NCBI RefSeq assembly: GCF_023701695.1
Contig: NZ_JAJOZC010000001.1
Coordinates: 6,819,894 to 6,883,893 of the forward strand
DNA length: 64,000 bases
From: Streptomyces sp. RKAG290
GTDB taxonomy: Bacteria > Actinomycetota > Actinomycetes > Streptomycetales > Streptomycetaceae
Direction: 5' to 3'
The position numbers were made by a program, and so were the translations under genes. The notes beneath the pieces were generated by a model. That model was not told the origin of the DNA and did not search any database. It saw only the letters and a program-made list of their open reading frames with translations. This document shows, piece by piece, positions 1 through 9,948 of this stretch (positions are counted from its first letter, which is position 1; each line of letters opens with the position of its first letter).

Positions 1-262
1 GGTAGCCGGTCCCTCGGTGCGTCGCCTCGAGACGTATTCGGTACGCACGTGTGTGAACCAGCAAGGACGGCCTGTACTTGCCACCGGCGGGGCTGAGGAT
101 CGCGGCCGCACCGGCTTTCTGCTTGTTCAGGTCGTGCACGATCTGGGAGACGTCCGCCGGCAGACCGGCGCTGACTCCGGCCTTCGAGCGAAGCTGGTCG
201 TCGAGACCGAGGCCGGGGACGAGAACCAGCGGAGCGCGAAGGGCGATGGTGGACAGGGGCAT
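1..262 (-). CDS. Unrecognised protein, N-terminal part (cut by left edge)
   Basis: An ATG at 262 opens a frame that stays open for 87 codons to the window edge. GAGGAG stands 8 bases before the ATG, and the stop of the phosphorylase/pseudokinase gene lies 12 bases upstream, so the two are very probably one transcript. The protein begins MPLSTIALRAPLVLVPGLGL and later has a polar stretch (IVHDLNKQKAGAAAIL). There is no clear signal peptide and I recognise no family. By position it is the likely partner of the phosphorylase/pseudokinase fusion. Confidence 0.6.
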   Translation of the reverse strand, partial: MPLSTIALRAPLVLVPGLGLDDQLRSKAGVSAGLPADVSQIVHDLNKQKAGAAAILSPAGGKYRPSLLVHTRAYRIRLEATHRGTGY

Positions 263-274
263 CGGCGGCGCTCC

Positions 275-1987
275 TCAGCGCTGGGGCGGCGGGACGGATG
301 CCAGCTCGCGTGCGGCGGAGAGCAGAGCGAGGCGGAGGGTACGCGCCTCAGGGCGGGCCCCCGGGTCCTGCCGCAGCGCACCGGCGACCGCGCGGACGAG
401 ACTGTCCGGTACGGCGTCCGAGCCGCGGTAGGCAGGCAGCCCGGGGCCGGGGATCCGGCCGGTCAGTGCGCGGTGGAGCAGCGCGCCCAGCTGGTAGACG
501 TCGGTGGCGGGCCCGGGCCGGACACGGGAGCCGTGCCGCTGCTCGGGCGCCTGGTAGGGCCCCGCGTTCTCGCCGGGGCGGGGCGGCACGGTGGCAAGGC
601 CGAAGTCGCGCAGCACCATCCGGGGCCGGTGCATGACGACCGCGGTCGGCCGGAGCGCGCGGTGCGAGAAGCCCGCGCCGCTCAATCGTTCGAGAACCTG
701 GGCCACGTCGGCGAGCCCTCTCACGAGGGACCACAGGCGCTGCGGATCCGTCGGCGTCGGCGACTCGGGCAGCAGCTCATGGACAGTCTCCATGGGGCTG
801 CCGCGCCTCGGGTCACCCGGCCAGGCCAGGGCGAGCGTCGAGGTCTTCCCGCTGCGGGTCAGCTGTACGACGTCGGGGCCACGGAGCCTGCGGCACAGCT
901 CGGCTTCCTGTTCGAGCGCGGCCAACGGGTCGAACTGGTTCGGGCCGGCCGGCGGTCCTGTCCGTTCGACCTGGCGCAGCCAGGCGTAGGCGCCGCGACC
1001 GCCCCCGCTGGGCACCACGCGTGCCACTGCCTGACGTCGCATCACTTCGCCGTCCCGCGACTCGTGAACGAGGTCATCGGGGCTCTCGTACAGCAGGTAC
1101 TGCTGTCCCGCAACGTCGACGACGGGCCGGCTGTCCCAGGCGGCCGGCTCGTGGGAGCGGTCGGGGGCGGACACCACGACCACGGCGGTTCCGCCGCGCG
1201 ACTCCCGGGCGGCCTGCCGTTTCGGGCGCAGGTCGCGGAGCACCCGCATGGCGAAGGCGGCGGCGTGCCGCGCCGCCGCCTCCTGCGAGCCGGTGGCGTC
1301 GCGGGCGGATTTGTCCGGGCCGGCGAAGTCGCTGATGCCGCGGATGGACAGGGCCCGCACAGCGCCGCTCATCCTGGTCGCGTGGGTGACGCCGTGGCTC
1401 TCCATGTCGACGGCCACCGCATCGTTGTAGTGCAGGCGGATCCGTCGAGCCGTCTCGGAGTCGCGGGAGCCGACCAGTACGTCACCTGACGCGATCGGCT
1501 CGAAATGAACCTTGGGCGGTGTGGAGAGGCGGGCGTCCGGGCGGAGAAAGGCCCAGGGTTCGTTGCGACGGGCGGAGCGAACCAGTTGATCCATGTCGTA
1601 CTCGGGCGACCAGGTGTCAGGGCGGGCCGCGAATCCGTCCAGGCTCTCGCGTCCCCCGTGGTAGCCGTGAACCTTGCTGGCCACGACGACGTCACCGAGC
1701 TGGACATGGTCCTTGAGCGCACCGGCGACGCCGACGAACAGCACAGCCTCGGCGTCGAAGCGCTCGATCGCGGACTGCGCGACGAGCGCCGCACGGGTGT
1801 TGGTGGGGCCCGTCTCCGCCAGCGCCACCTGCCAGTTGAGACCCGGCATCCGGCCCACGTCGAGAAGGGTGCCCTGCGGCAGTTTCTCCTCGTGGACGTC
1901 GACCATGTGCCGGCGCACCGCCTCGTGTTCCACCTGTAAAGCAGTGAGCACGACCACAGTGGGCCGTTCTCTGCCCGCTACCCCCAA
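275..1987 (-). CDS. Nucleoside phosphorylase/nucleosidase domain fused to a protein pseudokinase
   Basis: 570 aa. Residues about 9-255 are a PNP/MTA-nucleosidase fold: TALQVEHEAV near the start, GVAG (86-89), DMESHG (194-199) and SIRGISDF ending in the conserved Asp (D220). This resembles the phosphorylase domains used as effectors in actinobacterial conflict systems. Residues about 295-560 are kinase-like, but the catalytic loop reads SHRALRP (441-447) where HRDLKP is expected, and no clear glycine-rich loop is visible; DFG (461-463), an APE-like APEQ and DVYQLG remain. It should therefore be a pseudokinase or sensor. The start is TTG at 1987, preceded by AAGGTGAGGG at good spacing. The next gene follows after 12 bases. 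A defence or signalling role is inference; nucleosidase activity is likely by family. Confidence 0.8.
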   Translation of the reverse strand: MGVAGRERPTVVVLTALQVEHEAVRRHMVDVHEEKLPQGTLLDVGRMPGLNWQVALAETGPTNTRAALVAQSAIERFDAEAVLFVGVAGALKDHVQLGDVVVASKVHGYHGGRESLDGFAARPDTWSPEYDMDQLVRSARRNEPWAFLRPDARLSTPPKVHFEPIASGDVLVGSRDSETARRIRLHYNDAVAVDMESHGVTHATRMSGAVRALSIRGISDFAGPDKSARDATGSQEAAARHAAAFAMRVLRDLRPKRQAARESRGGTAVVVVSAPDRSHEPAAWDSRPVVDVAGQQYLLYESPDDLVHESRDGEVMRRQAVARVVPSGGGRGAYAWLRQVERTGPPAGPNQFDPLAALEQEAELCRRLRGPDVVQLTRSGKTSTLALAWPGDPRRGSPMETVHELLPESPTPTDPQRLWSLVRGLADVAQVLERLSGAGFSHRALRPTAVVMHRPRMVLRDFGLATVPPRPGENAGPYQAPEQRHGSRVRPGPATDVYQLGALLHRALTGRIPGPGLPAYRGSDAVPDSLVRAVAGALRQDPGARPEARTLRLALLSAARELASVPPPQR

Positions 1988-2298
1988 CGGAAACCCTCAC
2001 CTTCACAGGTCTGACACCGAACCTCGTCACTCCCGGCTGTCGTCCCGCTCCGCGTGCGTGGGACGCGGCAGGAACGAGCACTCTAGCCTGGCCCGCCGAA
2101 GCGTATTCGTGGGCCGGTCCCGCCTGATGACGCCCGCTGCCGGAACAGTTCGGAACGAGCCAGGCCGGTGCCTCGTCGACGGTCGCCCAAGGTTCTTCAG
2201 GCCGCCCGACTCCGACCGGAACACCCCAGGATGTGGCCTCAGCGGTGCGCCCGGCCGCTGCTTCGCGTAGCCGCACCGGCGCCCTGTAGGTTGGCCTG
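1988..2298. promoter_or_regulatory. Divergent intergenic region with a leaderless-type promoter for the methyltransferase
   Basis: This non-coding stretch separates the phosphorylase/pseudokinase gene from the methyltransferase. A -10-like TAGGTT at 2287-2292 ends six bases before the methyltransferase ATG, and no Shine-Dalgarno is seen, so that mRNA is probably leaderless. Nothing else in the stretch is recognisable. Confidence 0.45.
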
Positions 2299-2904
2299 AT
2301 GAGTCGCTGGACGGAGCTGACCGGAGAAACATCCGGGGAGGACTACGCCGCACGATTCGCGGCCCTGGCCCGAAGTGGCAAGGACGTGCACGGTGAGGCG
2401 CGGTTCTGCGCAGCTCTCGCGCCCGCCGGAGCGCGGGTGCTGGACGCCGGGTGCGGTACCGGACGCGTCATGATCCGGCTCGCGGAACTCGGGTACGACT
2501 GCGTCGGGGTCGATCTTGACGCGTCGATGCTGGCAGTGGCGCGGGAGCAGTCGCCGGACCTGCCGTGGTTCCAGGTCGACCTGGCAGAGTTCGAGCCGGC
2601 CCGGCTGGGTATCGCAGCGGACTTCGATCTTGTCGTTGCCGCGGGCAATATCTTCCCGTTGCTCGCCCCCGGCTCCGAAACCGCGGTGGTCGAGCACCTG
2701 TCCGCGGCCCTGCGCCCGGGCGGCCTGCTGGTCGCCGGCTTCGGCCTCGACGAGGCCCACCTGCCTGTGCCGCCCAGCCTCACGCTGTCGGAGTACGACG
2801 ACTGCTGCGCCGCGTCCGGCCTCACCCTCGTCGACCACTTCGCCACCTGGGACGCCGACCCCTACGACGGCGGCGGCTATGTCGTCGGCGTCCACCGTCG
2901 ATGA
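2299..2904 (+). CDS. Class I SAM-dependent methyltransferase
   Basis: 201 aa, soluble. The SAM-binding motif I is VLDAGCGTGRVMIRLAELG at about residues 47-65, followed by the acidic end of strand 2 (GVDLD) and a motif-IV-like FDLVVAAGN. The later LRPGGLLVAGF is the usual post-motif of small Methyltransf_11/25 proteins. The substrate cannot be read from the sequence. The gene stands alone between a divergent phosphorylase fusion and a convergent mannosidase, and it ends just before a strong bidirectional hairpin. Confidence 0.9.
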   Translation: MSRWTELTGETSGEDYAARFAALARSGKDVHGEARFCAALAPAGARVLDAGCGTGRVMIRLAELGYDCVGVDLDASMLAVAREQSPDLPWFQVDLAEFEPARLGIAADFDLVVAAGNIFPLLAPGSETAVVEHLSAALRPGGLLVAGFGLDEAHLPVPPSLTLSEYDDCCAASGLTLVDHFATWDADPYDGGGYVVGVHRR

Positions 2905-2925
2905 GGACGTGGTTCGTCCTTCACT

Positions 2926-2973
2926 GATCGACGGGAGGCCCGGTGCTCACCAGCACCGGGCCTCCCGTCGATC
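2926..2973. terminator. Perfect 22-bp inverted repeat, bidirectional terminator
   Basis: The arms 2926-2947 and 2952-2973 are exact reverse complements around a CACC tetraloop. It lies between the stop codons of the methyltransferase (2904, plus) and the mannosidase (3009, minus), so it can end both transcripts. There is no U-tract, as is common in Streptomyces. Confidence 0.85.
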
Positions 2974-3008
2974 GCTGCGAACCCGTGTCGCAGGGTCGGT
3001 TGCGACGG

Positions 3009-6000
3009 TCAGTGCTCCAGGGTCATCGCGTAGATCTCGAGGTCGCTGTCGCGTTGCCAGTCGAGCCCTCCGGACCCGGGTGCGACCCATGCCGGCACGG
3101 ACGGTGTTGCCAGGGAGAGGGACCGGACCTTCTTCCCGGACTTCAGTGGGACGGTCGTTTCGTAGAGTGATGCCTTGGTGGTCGTCTTCCCGGTTCCGGC
3201 CTTGAGCTGGTACGCGGTCGTCAGCGCGACGGAGTTGCCGAAGTCCGGAGTCCTGTTCGCCCAGCCGGTGAGTTCGAGCGGAACCGTCGCGGTGCTTCCG
3301 TCGGTGTAGGTGACGACGGCGGTGGCCGACGCGGCGCCGGTACTGCCGTTGTCGGAAGCGCCCACGATGTGGAGGCTGTCGTAGTTGCCGGAGGGCAGGG
3401 CGATTGCCTGGCCGGTGGACTTGACGAAGTTCCGGCTGCTCCCGGAGGTCGGGGGCGCCTGGTAGGTCACCCCGCCGAGGACGACCGGTCCCGGCTCGGG
3501 CAGTTGGTCGGCGGCGTAGCTCAAGCCCGTGCCGTCGAAGTTCCCCTCGCCCGGCGCAGCGAGTGTGGCGACGCCGTCGTTGTTGTAGGCGGAGTTGAGA
3601 TCGACGGCGCACGAGGTGTCCGTCTTGATGGCGCAGTTCCCGGACTTCTGCACCACGACGGTGACGGTCTTCCTGACCGGAGCGGCTCCGGGGAGTTCGG
3701 CGGTCACCGACACCTCGTAGGCGCCTGCCTTGGTTCCGGCCGGCGTGGTGATCCGCAACCGGTCGTTCATCTGGGCGGGGAGTCCGTTCGAGTCGGCCTT
3801 CGCCGTCGCGCTGGACGGGGACACCGACCACCCCTTCGGCGCCGTCGCGGTCACGGTGGCCCGCGCGGTGTGCGGAGACGTGGCCAGCAGCGTCAGGTCG
3901 ACCTGCTGCCGCGAGGCGTGATCGGCCGTGGCCTCCATGACGACCTGGTCAGGCGCAACGTCGGCGCTGAGCCGGTGCTGCGGATTCGGCGCCGTGTTGA
4001 TCGACGGCGGGGCGTCCTTCGCGGCTGTCGCCCACGCCGTGGGCTCGGTGCTCAGGGCGTAGTCGATGCGCCCGCCGTGGGCGATGTCCGACTGGTCGAC
4101 CCATGCCTTGTCCCAGGCCTTGCCGTTCACCGTCGCGGAGGCGATGTAACGGTTGGCCATGCTGGTGCGGGGCGCGGAGATCGTCAGGGTCCCGCCCTGC
4201 GTCTTGCCGTAGTGACCGATCCGCACCTGCGCGTTCGGGAACTGCGGAGTGGTGAGGACGTCGAAGTTGCCGCCACTGGTGGTGGGGTAGAGCCCCAGCG
4301 ACGACATCACGTACCAGGCGGACATCTCACCCATGTCGTCGTTCCCGGGGATGCCGCCGGGGCTGTTCGTGAACAGGGTCTCCTGGGCCTTGACCACGGT
4401 CGCGGTGTAGCTGGGCTGCCCGGTCCACGCGTAGAGGTACGGCGCGATGAGGTTCGGCTCGTTGTTCGGGTTGTACTTGGTGGAGCCGTAGTAGTTGTAC
4501 GGGTCGCTCACCCAGGCCGTGCGGGCCGTCCCTGCCGGGTCGGTGAGGAGGTCGTCGTAGGCGAAGAAGTCGTTCAACCGCTTGTTCGTCGCGTCCTCGC
4601 CACCCAGCATGCCGACGAGCCCCGCCGGGTCCTGGGGCACCAGCCACTGGTACTGGCTCGCGTTCTGCTCGTGCAACGCATGGTCGCTCGTGACCGGGTC
4701 GTACGGGGTCAGCCAGGTGCCGTCGGCCGCGGTGCGGGGCCGGAACTGGCTGGTCTGCGTGTCGAAGACGTTCTTGTACGACTGGCCGCGCCTGGCGAAC
4801 ATCGCCGCGTCGGCCGCGTGGCCCAGCCCCTTCGCCATCAGCGCCAGCGACGCGTCGGCCGCCGCGTACTCCAACGTGGCCGACGTGCCGTAGTAGCAGT
4901 CGTTGTCGTTCGACTTGGTCGGGCAGCAGTTGCCGCTCGTGTCCCCGCGGCAGTCGGCGTTCGACTTGATGTTGAGGCCGTAGGGCACGTATCCGCGTTC
5001 CGCGTAGTACGCGGCCCCGGCACGCCCGTTCTCACGGACGTCGGCGGGCGGCACCTCGGTCGCGTTCGCCCGGAGGTACTTGTACGCCTCTTGGGCGTCC
5101 GCTCCGGTGAGCAGCCCCTTCGACCAGCCCTCGACCAGGAACGGCGTGACCGGGTCACCGGTCATGATGTTGCCTTCCTCGTTCTCCAGGTACCAGCGCG
5201 GAAGTGCGCCGCCCTCCCGCGCGATCGCGAGGATCGACATGTCGATGTCGTGGGCGACCTCGGGGACGAGCATCTCGAGGAGCTTGTTCTGCGTCCGGTA
5301 GGTGTCCCACAGCGAGAGGTTGCTGTAGGGGTGTAATCCCTGGCGGTGTGGATCTTCTTGTCGGCTCCGACGTAACGGCCGTCGACGTCACCGATGATGT
5401 TCGGGTCGACCATGGAGTGGTAGAGCGCCGTGTAGTACGCGACCTGCTGGTCGTGCGAACCACCACCGATCGCGGCCTTGTGCAGCGTCGTGTTCCACTC
5501 GTCGTTCGACGCCTTGTGTACGGCGTCGAAGTCGAATCCGAACTTCCCCGTCTCCGCGGTGAGGTTCTTGCGGGCGCCGTCGAGTCCGGTGAAGGAGAGC
5601 CCCACCTTCGCGACCACGGGAGCGTCGTTCTTCCTCGTGTCGAACGACACCCATGCTCCGTTGGCCCCCTTGGCGGCCGACGCACGGGAGCCCGGGCTCC
5701 GGTCGGTGCCCTTCCAGGTGCCGTACGAGGCGAACGGCCGGCTGAGCTGTGCGACGAAGTAGGTCTTCTTGGAATCCTCGACCCACCCCTCGATCGTCCG
5801 GTCGCCGACGACGTGGATCTCGGAATCGCTCACGCCGGCACCGGCGTTGAACAGTACGTTCGCCTGACTCGTCCGCGGGAACTCGTACTGCTGCCACCCG
5901 GTCCGTGCGGTCGCCGTCAACGAGGCGGTCACGCCGTACTTGTCGAGCTTCGTCCGGTAGTGGTCGGGCCCCGTCGTCTCGTTCTCATGACTGAAGGTCG

Positions 6001-6442
6001 ACGCGTACTGTGCCGGATCGGTCGAACTCACCGCGCCGGTGGTGGGCATCATCGGCAGGTAGTTGAACCGGCACCCGTTGATCGTCGTCTGACTGAACCC
6101 GATGACCGTGTCGGAGGACTCCTTGTCACACCCCGTGCCGCCGGCCGTCTTCATCAACGGACTCTCCTGCACCAGTCCGAACGGCGCGCCCGCGGCAGGG
6201 AAGGTCAAACCCTCGTTCTCGGTCCCGATGAACGGATTGACCAGCTTCGTCAGATCGGTCCCCGCTCCCGGCGTCGCGTCGGACGCCGCCGTCGACTGCG
6301 TGGCGGCATCAGCGCTCCCCGCAGCCCCGGTGACAGATCCCGCGGCGGCGAGGGCGATACAGAGCGCAGTCGCCCCCAACCGGTTCCTCAGACGCTGTGC
6401 CGCCGACCCGGTCCGGGTCGGTGCGTATCGCGTTGATGGCAT
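3009..6442 (-). pseudogene. Secreted GH92 alpha-mannosidase, frameshifted
   Basis: With one base restored, this is a 1144-aa exported glycoside hydrolase of family 92 (exo-alpha-mannosidase). The N-terminus has a twin-arginine-poor, hydrophobic signal peptide ending near AGSADAAT. The catalytic region starts at VNPFIGTENEGLTFPAAGAP and includes GDVDGRYVGADKK, the NEPNLIAPYLYAWTGQP stretch and GNDDMGEMSAWYVMSSLGLY, typical of the GH92 active-site half. After it come a NEW3/alpha-galactosidase-associated Ig-like segment and a C-terminal beta domain. The frame breaks after IHTARDYTP at the G run 5328-5331: one more C in the coding strand would continue as YSNLSLWDTYRTQNKLLEML. ATG at 6442 has GGGAG before it. 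The break may be a sequencing error; see findings. Confidence 0.85.
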
Positions 6443-6739
6443 ACCACTCCCGTCGTGCGCTACTCGTAGACATCGTTGTCATTGACCGCACGTGACGCTA
6501 GATCGTCTCCTGCACCCCTGCAAGGGGTTACTGCCGCGTCACTTGGCCGAGATGGCGACCGTTGCCGTCGGCGGCCTGCGAATTGGGTGATGGCTGCGAG
6601 CGGAACGGAACAGAAGTCGGGTGCTCCGAGTACGTCCGGAGAGTGCTGTCAGAACACGAAAAGGCGCTTCGGAGCTGCAAGTTCCGGACGTCTCACGCCC
6701 CTGAGCCCGGCGTCCGCACTCGGGCCGTGCCCGGCCGTA

Positions 6740-7990
6740 CTAGATACGCAGCGCCCCGGTGAACACCTCGTGACCCACTCCCGGCCGGGTGATCGCGAGC
6801 CAGCCGTGGCCACGCAGAGTGGTGTCGGACGCGACGGTGTTCGGGTCGAGGGAGAGGGCACCGGCCGCTTCGTTGGTGTCGGACTCCGCGGTGGCGTTGG
6901 GCTCGTGACCGTCCTCGTCGGGGCTGAGGGGCGTCTCCCAGTCCATGGGATCGCCCTCCCACTGCGGGTCCTCGTAGCGCCAGTACCGGCGACGCGGCAC
7001 GCCGTCGATGGCGACCGCCCAGACCATCGAGTCGCTGTGCGCGTCCTGGCAGTAGAACTGCGCCTGCCCGCAGGCGGCACTGAGGCGGCTGAGGAGATCA
7101 TCGACGTCCCAGGCCAGCTGTCCCAGCGGGGTGTCCGCGTAGACCAGCCGCCAGCCGTCCAGTTCCGGGGTGACGAACACCCGGAACGCCGCGTGCCGAG
7201 TGCCGTCCGGGTCCGTGATCTCCGCGGTGTCGTTCTCCATGGCGGAGAGCCCCATGGAGATCGTGCAGGGGATGCGGTCGTGCAGTCCCATGGCGTCGAA
7301 GAGGCCCTGGTACGTCTCGCCGGGGACGGCCAGCCATTGGTGGTCGGGCAGGGGGACCGGGGCGTCCTGGGACGTCTTGATCCGGACGAGCCGCTCCAGG
7401 GCGCGGCGGTCGCGCGCGTCGAGCCGGTCCGCGCCGCCGATGAGGGCCAGTGCGGACAGCGCGTGCCGCCTCAAGTGGGCGGGGCCGTCCCGGCGGATGG
7501 CCCGCAGCGCCGGGGCGGCTCCCGCACCGATGGCCCTGACGGTCTTCTCCGCCTGGTAACGGGTGTAGGAATCAGCGTCGTTCAGGAACGGGACGACGTC
7601 GGTCAGCGTGCCGGCGGCGGCCTCGCCGAGGTTCTGCAGGCCCCACAGCGCCTGCTGCCGGACCTCCTTCATGGGGTGGGACAGCGTGGCCGCGTACTGC
7701 GGGATGCACCGTTCGTCGAACCCGCGCAGCACGTGGCCCAGTTCCCACCAGTCGGGAACCTTGTCGGCACGGGCGCGGGCCGCCACCGCGGCGTCGAACG
7801 CGGCGGGGCCTATCAAGTGCAGTGCGTCCCGCAGTCCCCAGAGGGCCGGCCGGCTCACCTTGCCCAGCGCGGCGACGAGTCCGGGCGCTGCGGCGGCGCC
7901 CGGCTCGGCCAGGCGCCGAACGATGTCGGACGTCGGCTCTCTCTGCTTTGTCGCCTGTTCGAGCTCGGCGATCAGCGCGGCTTGATCCAT
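6740..7990 (-). CDS. HEAT-repeat protein
   Basis: 416 aa, cytoplasmic. The N-terminal half (about 1-200) is built of helical HEAT/PBS-lyase-like repeats, for example HPMKEVRQQALWGLQNLG and LNDADSYTRYQAEKTVRAIG. The C-terminal half is a mixed domain with several Trp and Tyr (DGWRLVYADTPLGQLAWDVD, SDSMVWAVAIDGVPRRRYW), probably a SMI1/KNR4-like or regulatory fold; I do not recognise it further. I chose the ATG at 7990 because the protein family character begins there; the upstream in-frame stretch is Pro/Arg-rich shadow sequence. No good Shine-Dalgarno is seen. Function unknown. Confidence 0.75.
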   Translation of the reverse strand: MDQAALIAELEQATKQREPTSDIVRRLAEPGAAAAPGLVAALGKVSRPALWGLRDALHLIGPAAFDAAVAARARADKVPDWWELGHVLRGFDERCIPQYAATLSHPMKEVRQQALWGLQNLGEAAAGTLTDVVPFLNDADSYTRYQAEKTVRAIGAGAAPALRAIRRDGPAHLRRHALSALALIGGADRLDARDRRALERLVRIKTSQDAPVPLPDHQWLAVPGETYQGLFDAMGLHDRIPCTISMGLSAMENDTAEITDPDGTRHAAFRVFVTPELDGWRLVYADTPLGQLAWDVDDLLSRLSAACGQAQFYCQDAHSDSMVWAVAIDGVPRRRYWRYEDPQWEGDPMDWETPLSPDEDGHEPNATAESDTNEAAGALSLDPNTVASDTTLRGHGWLAITRPGVGHEVFTGALRI

Positions 7991-8254
7991 GCGGCAGACG
8001 ATATCCAAGGGGACTGACAACACCCCCGGACTGCTGCGGAGTTCGCCTCCCGCAGGTCCGGGGGTCCGTCGGGTCCGCGGCACCGGCACGGTCCACGGCA
8101 TGGCGGGAGGCGGGACATACGGCGCCAGCTTCACGGACGAGGCGAGACGTTCCGGCCGGAGAGCGCCGCCGGGGCGGCCTGAGCCGCCTCCGGACGGAAC
8201 CGGGTCCGGCTCGGGCGGACGCCGGGCCGGACCCACCCCGGCCCTGAACGAGGT

Positions 8255-9762
8255 TCAGTGCTCGCAGAGGGAGAATTCTCGTTCGTAGAGCTGCTCGTTG
8301 TGCTCGTCGACGAAGAACTTGCGTTCCTGCATGAGTTGTTCGCGGTAGTTCCTGGCCTGTTCAAGCGTCATGGTCGAGGTGTCGGACCATGGTTGTTGCG
8401 GGGGCACATCGGACGTCGAGACGATCTCTTCCGACGGGTCGACCAGGAAGAACGCGAGAATTTTGCGATGTCCCGGACGGCTGGGTTCCGTGAGGCGGAA
8501 TGAGCCGACGCGGTGTTGCAGGACGTTCGGGAACGCCAGGCAGCGGCCCGCCGGGGTCGATGCCGATCCCAGCGCCTGGTTCAGTGCGTCTTCGTTCTCC
8601 AGGCCGTAGACCTCCCGCATGCCGTTGTCGTCGCTCTGTTCGTAGAGCGGGTCGTCGAGTGCCGCCCGGAAACTCAGCCGGCTCTCGGTGATGTTCTCGC
8701 TGTCCCAGTAGTAGATGCCGGTCGAGACGATCCGCTCGTTCAGCATCCCCTCGACATGCCAGGAACCGCCGGAGTACTCGGGCTTTTCCGGAGTGAGGTG
8801 AATGGTGGCGAGCTTGACGATGACCTGGAGACGGCGGCCGCGCAGGTCGACCCGGGCGGATCCGTCGGGCAACTCGGGCGGGGTGAAGTCCGGGGCGTCC
8901 GGGATGGCCGGACGGCGGGTCTCCCACCAGTTGTCGTGCGCCTCTTCCCAGACGCGGACGGCCTCTGCGTAGGTCTCCTTGTCGCTGTAGGAGGACTTGT
9001 CCGGATACTCCGGCTCCGGGTCGTACCACCCGTAAGGATCGGCCTCGATCCGCAGGGGCCGGGGATGGCGCAGATCGGTGAGCACGTTCTCCAGCAGAGG
9101 GAGCATGCGTGCGAACAGGTCCGGCAGGACACGGGCCAGTTCCTGATGAGCCTCGGGGTGGACGTTGTTGACGTACGAACGGAACGCGGCAGTGCCGTCG
9201 TCACTGACATCGACGTCCGTGGGCAGCCACTGGAACTTCTCCGAGAACTCGTACTTCGAGTAGCGGTCCGTCGGGTTGTGCCAAGCACGCTCGTGCTCGC
9301 CGCTCACCTCTCTCACCAGACAGAACAGTGAGGGATGAACCAGGTCGACCACTTGGCCGTCGGATCCGGGATGCCAGTCGCGTTCTTCCTCGGGACCTGT
9401 TCCAGAACCCGGACCGCCTCGCGCAGCCGGGACCCGAGCTCGTCGTCGACCAGCGTGTCCGACTGCCACACCCCGTCGACGGCGGACACCTCGATACCGG
9501 TCCGCCCGTCCCGAAGTGTCGCGTAATGCACGAGTTCGGCAAGCACGTAACGAACCTGCGCTTCGGTGAGCCCCTGGGCGATCGCTTCCTGCGTCCACCT
9601 GGCGACGACGGCGGCATCGTTCATCTTGTCGAACCACCCCGGCTTCGCCCGAATGTGAGAGCTGCACTGCATCATCTGGAGTTCGCGCAGAGTTCGGGGC
9701 GTGGCGAAGGATATGGAACGGGAAGCATGAAAGGGCAGCGGATAGGCAGACAGGCCAGTCAA
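8255..9762 (-). pseudogene. DUF4246-family protein (2OG-Fe oxygenase-like), frameshifted
   Basis: With one base restored the product is 502 aa and matches the DUF4246 family, better known from fungi. Recognisable blocks are LPFHASRSISFATPRTLREL near the N-terminus, HPSLFCLV, FQWLPTDVDVSDDG, LATIHLTPEKPEYSGGSWHV with the following EG, and GHRKILAFFLVDP near the end. The HxE of SWHVEG and the late H/R look like a 2OG-Fe(II) oxygenase metal and co-substrate set; that is inference. The frame is lost in the G run 9392-9394 (coding strand GTCCCGAGG, which would need one more C). The TTG start at 9762 has GGAGG upstream. The gene lies alone between the HEAT-repeat gene and the exporter locus. Confidence 0.75.
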
Positions 9763-9948
9763 TTCTCTGGTCCTCCGAGTCGGTGTGGTGGCCGGAAGGA
9801 TACGTCAGCGCACTGACACCGCAGCCGCGGTACCTGTCATCACCGGTCCAGGAGCGAGACGGGCGGCAGCCGATGACACCCGCCAGGGACCACGCACGTG
9901 GTCTCGGGCTCCCTCGACGAGCCGCCCCCGCGAGCCGAGGCCGCCTGC

